Source: Verrucomicrobiota bacterium
GTDB lineage: Bacteria > Verrucomicrobiota > Verrucomicrobiae > Limisphaerales > UBA11358
Length of the DNA: 64,000 nt
Assembly: GCA_014860005.1 (NCBI GenBank)
Contig: JACZKP010000112.1
Coordinates: forward strand, 18,385 to 82,384
Direction: 5' to 3'
In this document: positions 54,336 to 62,992 of the stretch, piece after piece
How the letters are laid out: each line of letters opens with the position of its first letter
How positions within the stretch are numbered: position 1 is the first letter of the stretch
The notes under the pieces: generated by a model
The model's database searches: none
What the model was told of the DNA's origin: nothing
What the model saw: the letters and a program-made list of their open reading frames with translations, nothing else
Position numbers and translations under genes: made by a program

Positions 54336-55391
54336 ATGGTTCAGACGGTACTCGAGCCAGGATCACTGGGCGAAATCTCCACGGAGCGCGAGGCTTACCT
54401 GAAAGCTTACCGCCTGATGTTGCTTGCCCGCCTCCTGGACGACAAATTCGCCAGTCTTTATCGCGCCGGAAAAATTCACGGCGGCGTGTTTCTTGGTCGT
54501 GGTCAGGAAGCCCTGAGCGTCGCCGTGGGCCTGGCTTTGCGCCAGGGCGACGTCTTTGCGCCGCTGATCCGCGATCAAGCGGGCCGGCTCGCGTTTGGCG
54601 AATCCATCCTCGACGCCGTGCGCACTTATCTCGGTTCGGCTCTGGGACCGATGCGTGGTCGCGATGGCAACGTGCATCGGGGCCGGCCCCGTGAGGGATT
54701 GCTGACCATGATCAGCCATCTGGGCGCCATGATTTCGGTGGTCAACGGCGTATTGCTGGCGCGGCGGTTCAAGGGCGTGACCAACACCGTTGGCGCCGCC
54801 TGCATTGGCGATGGAGCCACCTCCACCGGCGCATTCCACGAAGCATTGAATCAAGCCGCCGTGGAAAAACTGCCGCTGGTGTTGGTGCTCGCCGACAATC
54901 AATACGCCTACTCGACGCCCAATTCGCGTCAGTTCGTCTGTCGTTCCCTCGCCGACAAAGCCGTGGGATACGGCGTCGCGGCCCATACTGTGGACGGCAC
55001 CGACTTGTCCGCCTGTCTTAAAGTCCTCGGCCACGCGGCCGGCCGCGCTCGTGCCGGCGAAGGCCCGCAATTGGTCGTGGCGCACTTGCTGCGCCTCTGC
55101 GGCCACGGGGAACACGACGACGCGGGCTACGTAGCCTCCAGCTTGAAATCTTCGCCGCTTGGCCGCGACTGCCTCAAGCTTGCCGAAGAAGTTGCCCTGG
55201 GCAACGCCTGGGCGGATGCAACCACGCTCGCAGCCTGGCGCAGCGAAAGCCTGCAACAAATTGACGAGGCCGTGGCCACGGTGCAGCGTGAGCCTACCCC
55301 CGATCCGTTTGCCGAAAATTGGATCGCCTGCGTTTCCACGCATCTGGCCGAAATGCACGATGAGCCGCAACCCGGACCGGTTGACATTTGA
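54336..55391 (+). CDS. pdhA: Pyruvate/2-oxoacid dehydrogenase E1 alpha subunit
   Basis: The 351-aa thiamine-diphosphate subunit has AYRLMLLARLLDDKFASLYR and GGVFLGRGQEALSVAVG near the start. The TPP-Mg motif ACIGDGATSTGAFHEALNQA...N lies near 165-200, with NQYAYSTPNSRQ and HLLRLCGHGEHDD after it. E1 decarboxylates the 2-oxo acid and passes the acyl group to E2. ATG 54336 was chosen; an earlier in-frame ATG at 54300 gives non-family sequence. It is followed after 15 nt by E1 beta and then E2. Pyruvate, acetoin and branched-chain complexes are hard to separate by motifs. Confidence 0.9.
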   Translation: MVQTVLEPGSLGEISTEREAYLKAYRLMLLARLLDDKFASLYRAGKIHGGVFLGRGQEALSVAVGLALRQGDVFAPLIRDQAGRLAFGESILDAVRTYLGSALGPMRGRDGNVHRGRPREGLLTMISHLGAMISVVNGVLLARRFKGVTNTVGAACIGDGATSTGAFHEALNQAAVEKLPLVLVLADNQYAYSTPNSRQFVCRSLADKAVGYGVAAHTVDGTDLSACLKVLGHAAGRARAGEGPQLVVAHLLRLCGHGEHDDAGYVASSLKSSPLGRDCLKLAEEVALGNAWADATTLAAWRSESLQQIDEAVATVQREPTPDPFAENWIACVSTHLAEMHDEPQPGPVDI

Positions 55392-55406
55392 TTCACGAAG
55401 CTGCAC

Positions 55407-56372
55407 ATGAGTGTCACCTATCTTGAAGCCATTCGCGCCGCCCAGGCCCGGGCGCTGGCGGAAGACCCGCGCGTATTCATCTATGGCCAGGACGTGGGGG
55501 CGTTCGGTGGCGCGTTCAAGGCGACCAAGAATCTGGCCAATGAATTTCCGGGCCGCGTGCTCGACGCGCCCATCAGTGAAGATGCCATGGCCGGCCTGGC
55601 GGTGGGCGCGGCCATTGAAGGCCTGCGGCCCATCATCGAAATGCAGTTTGCGGATTTCTCCACCGTCGCTTTCAATCAGATTGTGAACCAGGCGGCGACC
55701 ATGTTTTGGCGGAACAATGTCCCCTGCCCCGTCACGTTCCGGCTGCCGTGTGGCGGCACGTCGGGCAGCGGTCCGTTCCACAGCCAGACAATGGAAGCCA
55801 TCTACGCGCATTATCCCGGCTTGATTGTGCTGACCCCCGCCACCGTTGAGGACGCCTACAGCATGTTGCTCGAAGCGGTGGCGATTGATGACCCGGTGAT
55901 TTTCTGCGAGCACAAACTGCTCTATTACCATCTCAAGGCCGAGAGCCTACCGTCCGAGGCCTTGCCCGTGGGCAAAGCCCGCCTCGCGCGCGAGGGGCGC
56001 GACCTCACCATCGTCGCCTACAGCGCCATGGTGCATGAGGCATTGGCCGTGGCGGATGAACTCAAGGGCGAAGGCTGGGAAATCGAAGTCGTGGACCTCC
56101 GCTCTGTCAAACCACTCGACACTGACACCGTCATGGCTTCGGTCGCGCGCACGGGCCGGTTGTTGTGCATCGGCGAAGCCTGGCCGTGGGGCGGCGTGAC
56201 GGCGGAAGTAATCGCCCGCGTGGCCACGGAAGGACTTGATCTGCTGGATGCACCACCCCAAAGGCTGAACGCCAAGGACACCCCCGTGCCGTACCATCCG
56301 AATCTGTGGGCCGCGCATCGCCCGACCGCCCGCAGCATTGCGATGGCGGCGCGAAAAATCCTGCGTCAATAA
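55407..56372 (+). CDS. pdhB: Pyruvate/2-oxoacid dehydrogenase E1 beta subunit
   Basis: The 321-aa transketolase-type subunit starts MSVTYLEAIRAAQARAL. It contains VFIYGQDVGAFGGAFKATK, APISEDAMAGLAVGAA, IEMQFADFSTVAFNQIVNQA and RLPCGGTSGSGPFHSQ. C-terminal transketolase motifs follow (DLRSVKPLDTDTVMASVA). It pairs with E1 alpha to form the alpha2beta2 E1 enzyme. Spacing is 15 nt from E1 alpha and 16 nt to E2, consistent with one operon. Confidence 0.93.
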   Translation: MSVTYLEAIRAAQARALAEDPRVFIYGQDVGAFGGAFKATKNLANEFPGRVLDAPISEDAMAGLAVGAAIEGLRPIIEMQFADFSTVAFNQIVNQAATMFWRNNVPCPVTFRLPCGGTSGSGPFHSQTMEAIYAHYPGLIVLTPATVEDAYSMLLEAVAIDDPVIFCEHKLLYYHLKAESLPSEALPVGKARLAREGRDLTIVAYSAMVHEALAVADELKGEGWEIEVVDLRSVKPLDTDTVMASVARTGRLLCIGEAWPWGGVTAEVIARVATEGLDLLDAPPQRLNAKDTPVPYHPNLWAAHRPTARSIAMAARKILRQ

Positions 56373-56388
56373 TTCAGATTTTCATCAC

Positions 56389-57591
56389 ATGGTCACCATT
56401 CCCATCATCATGCCGCAGCTTGGCGAATCCATCGCCGAGGCCACCATTGTCAGCTTCCTGGTGCAACCGGGCGATCAGGTGGAAGCCGACCAGGACATCA
56501 TCGAAGTCGAAACCAACAAGGCCAACATGAACGTGGCTGCGCCCTGCGGTGGGCGCATTGCAAACTTCACGGTGCAATTGCAGGAAAGTTATCCGGTGGG
56601 CGCAACGCTGGGTCAGATTGAAGTCAGCAAGGAAGAAGCCGCCCGGCTGGGACTCGACACCGCCCAACTGGCCCGGGCTGCCACCGAGGAAGCCCGGATC
56701 ACCGCCAGTGAATCCGCCCCGGGTGGAGAGAAACGCCGCGTGCAGCCGACCATCCGCGGTTTGCCCGTACCAGCGCACGCCGCCGGCGCCAGCTACATGT
56801 CTCCGCGCATGAAAGCGCGTATGGTTGAACTGGGGCTCCACGCCGCTGACCTGTCCGGCATTGCCGGCAGCGGTGCGGCGGGACGGGTCACGATTGAAGA
56901 CTTCGAGAAATACCTGGGCAACCTGGAGAAGCAGAAACTCACCCAGGCTTCCACCATGCGCGTCGCCGTGGCCGATGCGATGCGCCGCAGTTGGACGCGG
57001 CCCCTCGCCACCGTTGGCCTGCCGGTCATTCTCGACCCGGTGTTGGCTCACCGCAAGCAAAGCGATCCCAAACCCGGTCCGGCGCTTTATGCCTTGCGCG
57101 CCTTGGCGATTGCGCTTGCCGAAAACAGTGCTCCTGCTGGCCGGTTGGTGGGCAGCAAGATTGTGCATCCAACTGCCATTGATGTTGGCTTCGCAGTCGA
57201 GGCCGATGATGGCGTGCTCGTACCCGTGATTCGCAAAGTGGACAAACGCCCGCTCAAGGATCTGGTCGGACGCTACAACGAGTTGGTGGAACTGGCCCGC
57301 CAACGCAAACTCCCCGCCGACGCCACGGGCGGCAGCATTGCCACCGTGACCAACTACGGCACGTTTGGATTGATCTGGGCCACGCCGATTCCTCTGCCGG
57401 AGCAAACGCTGGTGCTGGGCATGGGCGCAGGCCGCAAGATGCCGTACTGGAATGAGGCCAGCGGCAAATTCGTGCCAATGGTGGAAGCCAACCTTACCTT
57501 GAGCTTCGATCACCGCGTGCTGGACGGCGGTGCGGCGGGTCGGTTGCTGACGCGCGTGGCGGATTTAATGAGCCAACCAGAACAACTCTGA
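56389..57591 (+). CDS. pdhC: Dihydrolipoamide acyltransferase (E2)
   Basis: The protein is about 400 aa. One lipoyl domain (1-78) carries lipoyl-Lys44 in EVETNKANMNVAAP, with Asn where DKA is usual. A linker leads to the peripheral-subunit-binding domain at about 135-175 (MSPRMKARMVELGL...GRVTIEDF). The catalytic acyltransferase domain ends with SFDHRVLDGGAAG (His375, Asp379). ATG 56389 was chosen (MVTIPIIMPQLGESI). No E3 gene is in the window, so a general lipoamide dehydrogenase must be shared. The catalytic domain is slightly short. Confidence 0.92.
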   Translation: MVTIPIIMPQLGESIAEATIVSFLVQPGDQVEADQDIIEVETNKANMNVAAPCGGRIANFTVQLQESYPVGATLGQIEVSKEEAARLGLDTAQLARAATEEARITASESAPGGEKRRVQPTIRGLPVPAHAAGASYMSPRMKARMVELGLHAADLSGIAGSGAAGRVTIEDFEKYLGNLEKQKLTQASTMRVAVADAMRRSWTRPLATVGLPVILDPVLAHRKQSDPKPGPALYALRALAIALAENSAPAGRLVGSKIVHPTAIDVGFAVEADDGVLVPVIRKVDKRPLKDLVGRYNELVELARQRKLPADATGGSIATVTNYGTFGLIWATPIPLPEQTLVLGMGAGRKMPYWNEASGKFVPMVEANLTLSFDHRVLDGGAAGRLLTRVADLMSQPEQL

Positions 57592-57652
57592 GTTTCAGGC
57601 GACCACTGCGGGAAAGATTGGAAGCACGCCAAAAGACTCCCCCTCAAAACCT

Positions 57653-59341
57653 TCACGGCGGAGTCACATCCAGGACCCGGTAAAATCGCACCTCATTCAC
57701 CCCGGCGTTGTCAGCCAACACCGCGTTGGTGGAATTGGCATTGAAACTTGCCCCCAAGTCGGTCCAAACAGCGTTCGTGATCGCCGTCTTGGTTTGAAAT
57801 TGATATTCCCGGCCCGGATGAACGCGCCAGGTCAGGGTGAAGCTTCCTTCCGGCGCCTCGGCGATGCTCAACAATCGTGGCTGGGTCACAACTACCACGT
57901 CGAAAGATTCGGCATCGCTGGCCGACGGAACGGCATTGTCCGTCACCCGCACGGTGATCGTGTTGGTGGTCGCGGCGTATTCACTGGTTGGTGTCCAGGT
58001 AAACTCTCCGCTGCTGGGGTTGATCGCCGCCCCCGCGGGCGCACCGGCGTCCAGACTGAACGTGAGACTTTGCAGCACATCAGGGTCCTGAGCGCTGGCG
58101 GCGAAGACGAGGGGCATTGCTTCCACGACCTCTTCATCGGCAATGGGCGCCAATACCGGCGAGGCATTACTCAAGACCACGTAACCGCTTCTCACCAGTA
58201 CATTGCTGCCCGCCGGATTTATTGCCGTGAGGTTGACCGTGTAGCTGCCCGCGTTGCTGTAGGTGTTGACGGGATTGGTGCTGGTGCTGGTCTTGCCGTC
58301 GCCAAAGTTCCAGAGGTAGCTCGTCGCACCGGTACTCAGGTTGGTGAAATACACCGTCAGCGGCGACATGCCGTTGGTGGGGGAGGCGGTGAAATTGACC
58401 ACGGGCGGCGGAACGACGGTCCAACCGATGTCCTTGAGCAGCTCGATGGTGAGCCGATAGTCGGTTGTCGCAGTCAAGAACGGCTCCATCAACTCGTCCG
58501 GCGATAGTGCGGTGTCCCAGTGGCTGACGGATGATCCGGACTGCGCCGGGTTCGGCGCATACATTCGCACATGGCCGCCACTCGTGCCGGAACTCAGGAT
58601 ACCAATGTTCGCCAGCACATACGGGCCGACCCAATGGAGGTTGCCGGTGCTGGTGCTGGCCGTGAGGCGCTGGGCGTTACTCATCTGCGGGTAAGTCATA
58701 CCCGTCGAATGATTCTCCAGGTGGCGCATGTAGGCGTCGTCGAAGCCTAAGAATTTGGCGCCGGTGGACAGGTTCACGAAAGTGGCGAAACCCAGTCCAT
58801 GCGCAATCTCGTGCAACACCGTGTCGAGCAGATCAATTCCATTCGCCGGTGCGTTACCATCGAATCCGTAATACCAACTGAGGGCAGAAAGACAACCGGG
58901 CTTACCCAGTTCACTATTGAAAGTGGCTGAAATGTCGTAATTGTCGGGGGCGAGGTCAACACCTGCCAATGCATTCGCCTGAGCGACCGTGTACCACGTA
59001 CTGGCTACAGGTGCGTTGGCAAAATCGCGAAAGACGAAGGTCGGCCCGGCCGACCCTAGCACTCCGCTTGATTCACTGCAGGAGAGGGGATCAAACCTGG
59101 CCTCGACAAGGATCGGCACGTTGCTGACCAGCCGCGCTCCCCAAATCTCTGCGGCCCGGCTAAAGACATTGAGCCGTTGTTGGCCGACGGTGGTCCCGTT
59201 ATTTCCACCAACCGGTGTGGCGGGAGTCGGGTCATTGAATCCTTCATTGGCGCCGTCCAGGTTGACAATGGTAATCGTCGCCGACGACGCTGCCGTCGCG
59301 AAACAAAGCCAGAGTGCTGGCAGAAGCAGGCGGAGTCGCAT
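57653..59341 (-). CDS. Secreted HExxH metalloprotease-like protein with PKD and Ig-like domains
   Basis: The 562-aa protein has signal peptide MRLRLLLPALWLCFATAASSA. The N-terminal ~320 residues contain LLDTVLHEIAHGLGFATF, a zinc HExxH motif, and SHWDTALSPDELMEPFL, both typical of a family of secreted putative peptidases (YDISATFNS, CLSALSWYYGFDG upstream). A PKD domain follows (VNFTASPTNGMSPLTVYFTN then YLWNFGDGKTS), then a cadherin-like domain (TWTPTSEYAATTNTITVRVTDN). The end is the short C-terminal beta module (FTLTWRVHPGREYQFQTKT...VRFYRVLDV). Proteolysis is inferred, not shown. It lies 23 nt downstream of a small exported protein gene. Confidence 0.83.
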   Translation of the reverse strand: MRLRLLLPALWLCFATAASSATITIVNLDGANEGFNDPTPATPVGGNNGTTVGQQRLNVFSRAAEIWGARLVSNVPILVEARFDPLSCSESSGVLGSAGPTFVFRDFANAPVASTWYTVAQANALAGVDLAPDNYDISATFNSELGKPGCLSALSWYYGFDGNAPANGIDLLDTVLHEIAHGLGFATFVNLSTGAKFLGFDDAYMRHLENHSTGMTYPQMSNAQRLTASTSTGNLHWVGPYVLANIGILSSGTSGGHVRMYAPNPAQSGSSVSHWDTALSPDELMEPFLTATTDYRLTIELLKDIGWTVVPPPVVNFTASPTNGMSPLTVYFTNLSTGATSYLWNFGDGKTSTSTNPVNTYSNAGSYTVNLTAINPAGSNVLVRSGYVVLSNASPVLAPIADEEVVEAMPLVFAASAQDPDVLQSLTFSLDAGAPAGAAINPSSGEFTWTPTSEYAATTNTITVRVTDNAVPSASDAESFDVVVVTQPRLLSIAEAPEGSFTLTWRVHPGREYQFQTKTAITNAVWTDLGASFNANSTNAVLADNAGVNEVRFYRVLDVTPP

Positions 59342-59364
59342 GCGAAGAGACTGGCGGTGGGGAT

Positions 59365-59901
59365 TCACGGGTCGCGCTTGCTGGATTGAACTGGCGGATT
59401 GTTCACGGAGGTTTTGTCTCCCGGCGTGGAACAATCAACCTCGCCACACCCATCCAATCCCGGCCCGCAACGCAAGCCCACCGAGCCATCCGCGCCCACC
59501 GTGGCCGTCACCAAACTGCGAAAGCGTCCCTGCAAATCCACCATCACTCCACCCCCGGGTGCCGCCACCGGCACCTCACGCAAACCTTCGCTTGAAGTAC
59601 TCAGGGCATTGGCCACCTCCGGAAGCCGCGATAGTCCCGGCGGAATCGTCGGCGGGATCGAACCCGGGCGACCGGTCGCGGGATCAATATAAACTCGCCG
59701 CCCTGAAGTACCCTCCACCGCGGGCATCGTCGAGGCGGGCGCGAGTGAGGTGGTTGGATTCTCCTTATCAGCGGAGCTGGCCTCCGCTGCGGCGGAAGGT
59801 GCTTCTGCCGGATGAAGGTAGCGGCTGCCGACCAGGCCGGCTGTCAACGCCAGAACGGTCAGCATCGCCCCCGCCAGAGAGTTTACTTGTTTGTTGGTCA
59901 T
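59365..59901 (-). CDS. Small exported protein associated with the metalloprotease-like gene
   Basis: The 178-aa protein has an N-terminal helix (LAGAMLTVLALTAGLVGSRYL) acting as signal or anchor. An Ala/Ser/Thr-rich linker follows, then RRVYIDPATGRPGSIPPT and EVPVAAPGGGVMVDLQGRF with a C-terminal Cys-containing tail. The D-x-x-T-G...PGGGVMVDLQGRF pattern is one I associate with short uncharacterised exported proteins found near secreted peptidases of this type. Co-directional with the metalloprotease gene. The function is unknown; an accessory or inhibitor role is conjecture. Confidence 0.7.
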   Translation of the reverse strand: MTNKQVNSLAGAMLTVLALTAGLVGSRYLHPAEAPSAAAEASSADKENPTTSLAPASTMPAVEGTSGRRVYIDPATGRPGSIPPTIPPGLSRLPEVANALSTSSEGLREVPVAAPGGGVMVDLQGRFRSLVTATVGADGSVGLRCGPGLDGCGEVDCSTPGDKTSVNNPPVQSSKRDP

Positions 59902-60197
59902 CTTGCTTCGTCAGCAATTAGCGCAGCTTTGTTTGCCCCACAACTCCGCCGCAGACTGACCGCACGGCTCTTTAGGAGTATCCCGCAACCACATCCGCAC
60001 TTCTGAGATATCTCCCTATAGCGGCATACCCTGGGAATGTGCAATGCATTTCTTCCCGTTCGGATGCGGCCCGTGGCGACGCCATTGAAGCAGAATACAT
60101 CCATGAACCACTTTCAGCTGTCACGCTTGCCGGCGTTTCGCGAGAATTTGCATGAACCGCTGGACACCCCCGCCGCCATCTGAAAAACTCCGCGCCC

Positions 60198-60806
60198 GTG
60201 AATCAATGCCTTGTGACCCTCGACATGGAAGGAGTGCTTACTCCTGAAATCTGGATCGCCGTCGCCGAGAAAACCGGCATCCCGGAACTGCGCCGCACCA
60301 CCCGTGATGAACCGGATTATGACAAGCTCATGCGCTACCGCCTCGATATCCTCGACCGGCACGGCATCAAACTCACCGACATCCAAAACGTCATTGGCAC
60401 GCTGCGCCCATTGCCCGGCGGCAAGGAGTTTCTCGATGAACTGCGTTCGCTGGTGCAGGTCATCATTCTCTCGGACACCTTCGAGCAATTCGCCGCTCCC
60501 CTGCTCCAGCAATTGAACTGGCCCACGCTCCTGTGCCATCGGCTCGTCGTCGAAAACGACCGCATTGTGGATTACAAACTGCGCGTGCCGGAACAGAAAC
60601 AGCGCGCCGTGGCCGCGTTCAAACTGCTCAACTATCACGTCATCGCCGCGGGCGATTCCTTCAATGACACCGCCATGTTGATCGAGGCTCACGCCGGCTT
60701 CCTTTTCCACGCGCCTGACAATGTGAAACGGCAGTTCCCGCAGTTCCCCGCCGTGGACACTTACGCTGACCTGCTCACCCAGATCAAAGCGCGGATGGCC
60801 GGCTGA
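60198..60806 (+). CDS. thrH: ThrH-type phosphoserine phosphatase / homoserine phosphotransferase
   Basis: The 202-aa HAD-superfamily enzyme starts at GTG 60198 (MNQCLVTLDMEGVLTPEIW). Asp9 in LDMEGVL is the likely nucleophile, LSDTFEQF carries motif II, and AAGDSFNDTAML motif IV. The last part (EAHAGFLFHAPDNVKRQFPQFP) is characteristic of ThrH. In Pseudomonas ThrH dephosphorylates phosphoserine and can move the phosphate to homoserine, linking serine and threonine synthesis. No ATG is available at the expected point, so GTG is used. Confidence 0.93.
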   Translation: MNQCLVTLDMEGVLTPEIWIAVAEKTGIPELRRTTRDEPDYDKLMRYRLDILDRHGIKLTDIQNVIGTLRPLPGGKEFLDELRSLVQVIILSDTFEQFAAPLLQQLNWPTLLCHRLVVENDRIVDYKLRVPEQKQRAVAAFKLLNYHVIAAGDSFNDTAMLIEAHAGFLFHAPDNVKRQFPQFPAVDTYADLLTQIKARMAG

Positions 60807-60844
60807 GGTCTTGCCAAGCCGAGCGGGATGCTTAGTCTGGCAGC

Positions 60845-62134
60845 ATGCACTCCAAACTGATCGTTGTCGCATTGCTTGGCTGTTCCGCCATTTCGCTTTC
60901 CGCTGCCAACTGGCCTTCGTGGCGAGGGCCGAATCAGAACAACACTTCGCCCGAGTCGCAATTCCCCACGACCTGGTCGCGGTCGGATAATGTAAAATGG
61001 CGCACGCCGCTGACCGAAGCCGGCAACTCGTCGCCCATCGTCTGGGGCGACACGGTATTCGTGACGCAGCCCGTGCGAGACGGCCGCGAACGCACGCTGA
61101 TGGCGTTTGATCGCGCCACCGGAAAATTGCGCTGGCAACAAGGCGTCACCCACGACGCAACCGATCCGCGCCACAAAAGCAATCCGCATTGCGCCGCCTC
61201 GCCCGTCACCGATGGCGAACGCGTCATTGCCAGCTTCGCCTCCGCCGGAATTGTCGCGCATGATTTCAGCGGAAAGCAGCTTTGGAAGACCGACCTCGGC
61301 CCGCAAAAACACGAATGGGGGCAAGGCTCTTCGCCCGTTATCCACGGCGACCTCGTGATTGTTTATCACGGTCCCGGCGAACTTTCCGCGCTTCACGCGC
61401 TGGACAAGCGCACCGGCACGAAGAAATGGTCCGTGCCGCTCAAAGAAGTGGATCCACCTGAGCGCTTCGATGGTTTTGCGGGTCAGCGCGGTGGCAAACT
61501 GGGCTCGTTCAGCACGCCGCTCGTCATCACTGCCGGTGGCCGCGATGAAATCATTCTGCCAGTCGCAAGCCGGGTGCGCGCGTTTGCGCCGGCAACCGGC
61601 AAGGAATTGTGGAACGCCGACGGCATGAGTCCGCTCGTTTACAGTTCGCCCACTTTGGGCGAAGGCACGCTGGTGACTTACGGCGGCTTCTTCGGCAGCG
61701 TGATTTACCAAAAACCGGGTGGGGCTGGGGACGTTACGGCGAAACGGCTTCTCTACGAACGCAAGATGCGCAAGCACACCATCGGTTCACCGATCATCAA
61801 AGACGGCCATGTCTATCTCTGCGTCACCGACGGTTTCACCCAATGCTACGAACTCGCCACCGGCAAGCTGCTTTGGGAGGAACGCCTGCCCGCGACGCGT
61901 GCCGCCAGTCAAATATGGGGTTCCGCCGTGCTCGCCGGCGACCGCCTCTACGTGGTGAATCAATCCGGCGACACGTTCGTTCTGCGCGCCGCGCCGAAGT
62001 TTGAAATCATCGCCACCAATCCATTGGGCGAGTTGTCCAACTCCACCCCCGCGCTCTCGAACGGTGAGATTTTCCTGCGCACCCACGCCGCCCTCTATTG
62101 CATTACGGAATCCAGGCAAACGGCCAGCAAATGA
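60845..62134 (+). CDS. Exported PQQ-type beta-propeller protein
   Basis: The 429-aa protein starts with a signal peptide (MHSKLIVVALLGCSAISLSA). Residues NWPSWRGPNQNNTSPE and repeated blades (WGDTVFVTQP, FDRATGKLRWQQG, LDKRTGTKKWSVPL, LATGKLLWEERL, AGDRLYVVNQSGDTFVL) show the tryptophan-docked PQQ/BamB-like propeller. Such verrucomicrobial and planctomycete proteins are called quinoprotein-like, yet usually lack the PQQ site. Its stop overlaps the start of the next gene as ATGA (62131-62134), so the two are translationally coupled. It follows thrH by 38 nt. Confidence 0.88.
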   Translation: MHSKLIVVALLGCSAISLSAANWPSWRGPNQNNTSPESQFPTTWSRSDNVKWRTPLTEAGNSSPIVWGDTVFVTQPVRDGRERTLMAFDRATGKLRWQQGVTHDATDPRHKSNPHCAASPVTDGERVIASFASAGIVAHDFSGKQLWKTDLGPQKHEWGQGSSPVIHGDLVIVYHGPGELSALHALDKRTGTKKWSVPLKEVDPPERFDGFAGQRGGKLGSFSTPLVITAGGRDEIILPVASRVRAFAPATGKELWNADGMSPLVYSSPTLGEGTLVTYGGFFGSVIYQKPGGAGDVTAKRLLYERKMRKHTIGSPIIKDGHVYLCVTDGFTQCYELATGKLLWEERLPATRAASQIWGSAVLAGDRLYVVNQSGDTFVLRAAPKFEIIATNPLGELSNSTPALSNGEIFLRTHAALYCITESRQTASK

Positions 62135-62985
62135 AATCTGGATTTGGTTCCCGCTGCAAAGTGATTCTCCGTGCGTGGCCTCCGGTGGGCGCGGTGTTCG
62201 TCATTCTTGCGTTCCTGGTCACAGCATTTCGGTTGTGGCACGGAATTTCCGGCCAGCCGGACTGGGAATTGAACTGGCTCGAACCGCTCGCCGCCATTCT
62301 GGCGGGTCTTGGCGCGTTTGTTCTGACCGCGATTCTGATCTTTCGTCGTGTGGACAGCGCCCGCGTGGAGGCGGACACTTATGGTCTGGCTCGCGGTCTG
62401 GCCACGGGCTATTACTTCAACTTTGTGCGTCCGCTGGTCGGCGCGCTTCGCGATCCGGGCCATTCGCTGCACGGGAAAGTTGCGGCTTTGGGTGATTATC
62501 AGATTGCCGGGCTGGTTGTCGGTATCCCGCAGACGGTTGCCGACTTCGCTCCCGCCCGCCACGTCACCCTACTCAAGACCTTGAGCGAAGGGACGGGCAA
62601 GACCTTCAAGCTGGTGGATTTCGAGATCAACATCGCAGATCGTCCGCGTCCCATCTTTGCGAAACTGGCGCTGAGCAACGCGACCAAGGCGGCCATCCTG
62701 GTGGATATTCCGACTACTCTTGCCGTGATTGCCGACTTCGCCGATTTCTTTGCGCAACAGGAACTGGACGACGCTCCCGCGGCGGACGAACCCGTGATCG
62801 AAGCTCGGAAGGAGATTGTCGCAGCTTCGGAGACGACGCAATTCAGAGAAGTGCTCTCGGAATTTCTCGATGTCGTGAACAAAGTCGGATCCATGGAATC
62901 GCGCCAGTTGTCACCGGCTGCGCTATTGCACGCCGTGCCGCTGACGCGACTGCGTCGCCGAATGGACGAACTGGCTGATCACTGA
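62131..62985 (+). CDS. Two-TM protein with a bacterial STING-like domain
   Basis: The 284-aa protein has transmembrane helices at about 18-36 and 52-71. A cytoplasmic domain from about 80 follows. It opens YGLARGLATGYYFNFVRPL, close to the first helix of STING (the GLAWSYYIGYLR region of human STING). It continues with strands GLVVGIPQTV and FKLVDFEINI, then AAILVDIPTTLAVIADF with Asp192, resembling the D-[FIY]-PTTL element I recall from bacterial STINGs, and a last helix FREVLSEFLDVV. Bacterial STINGs bind cyclic dinucleotides in CBASS defence. TM-bearing forms are known. No CD-NTase gene is in the window. Downstream is hsdM. Assignment is from motif memory and needs a profile search. Confidence 0.65.
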   Translation: MKSGFGSRCKVILRAWPPVGAVFVILAFLVTAFRLWHGISGQPDWELNWLEPLAAILAGLGAFVLTAILIFRRVDSARVEADTYGLARGLATGYYFNFVRPLVGALRDPGHSLHGKVAALGDYQIAGLVVGIPQTVADFAPARHVTLLKTLSEGTGKTFKLVDFEINIADRPRPIFAKLALSNATKAAILVDIPTTLAVIADFADFFAQQELDDAPAADEPVIEARKEIVAASETTQFREVLSEFLDVVNKVGSMESRQLSPAALLHAVPLTRLRRRMDELADH

Positions 62986-62992
62986 AGCCCCA

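Noticed and set aside
54363..55931. 522-codon minus-strand frame opposite the E1 genes
   Set aside because: Antisense shadow of two well-identified dehydrogenase subunits in a GC-rich genome.
60103..60183. 26-codon frame just before thrH
   Set aside because: Too short, no recognisable motif, and no clear ribosome-binding site; could be a leader peptide but nothing supports it.
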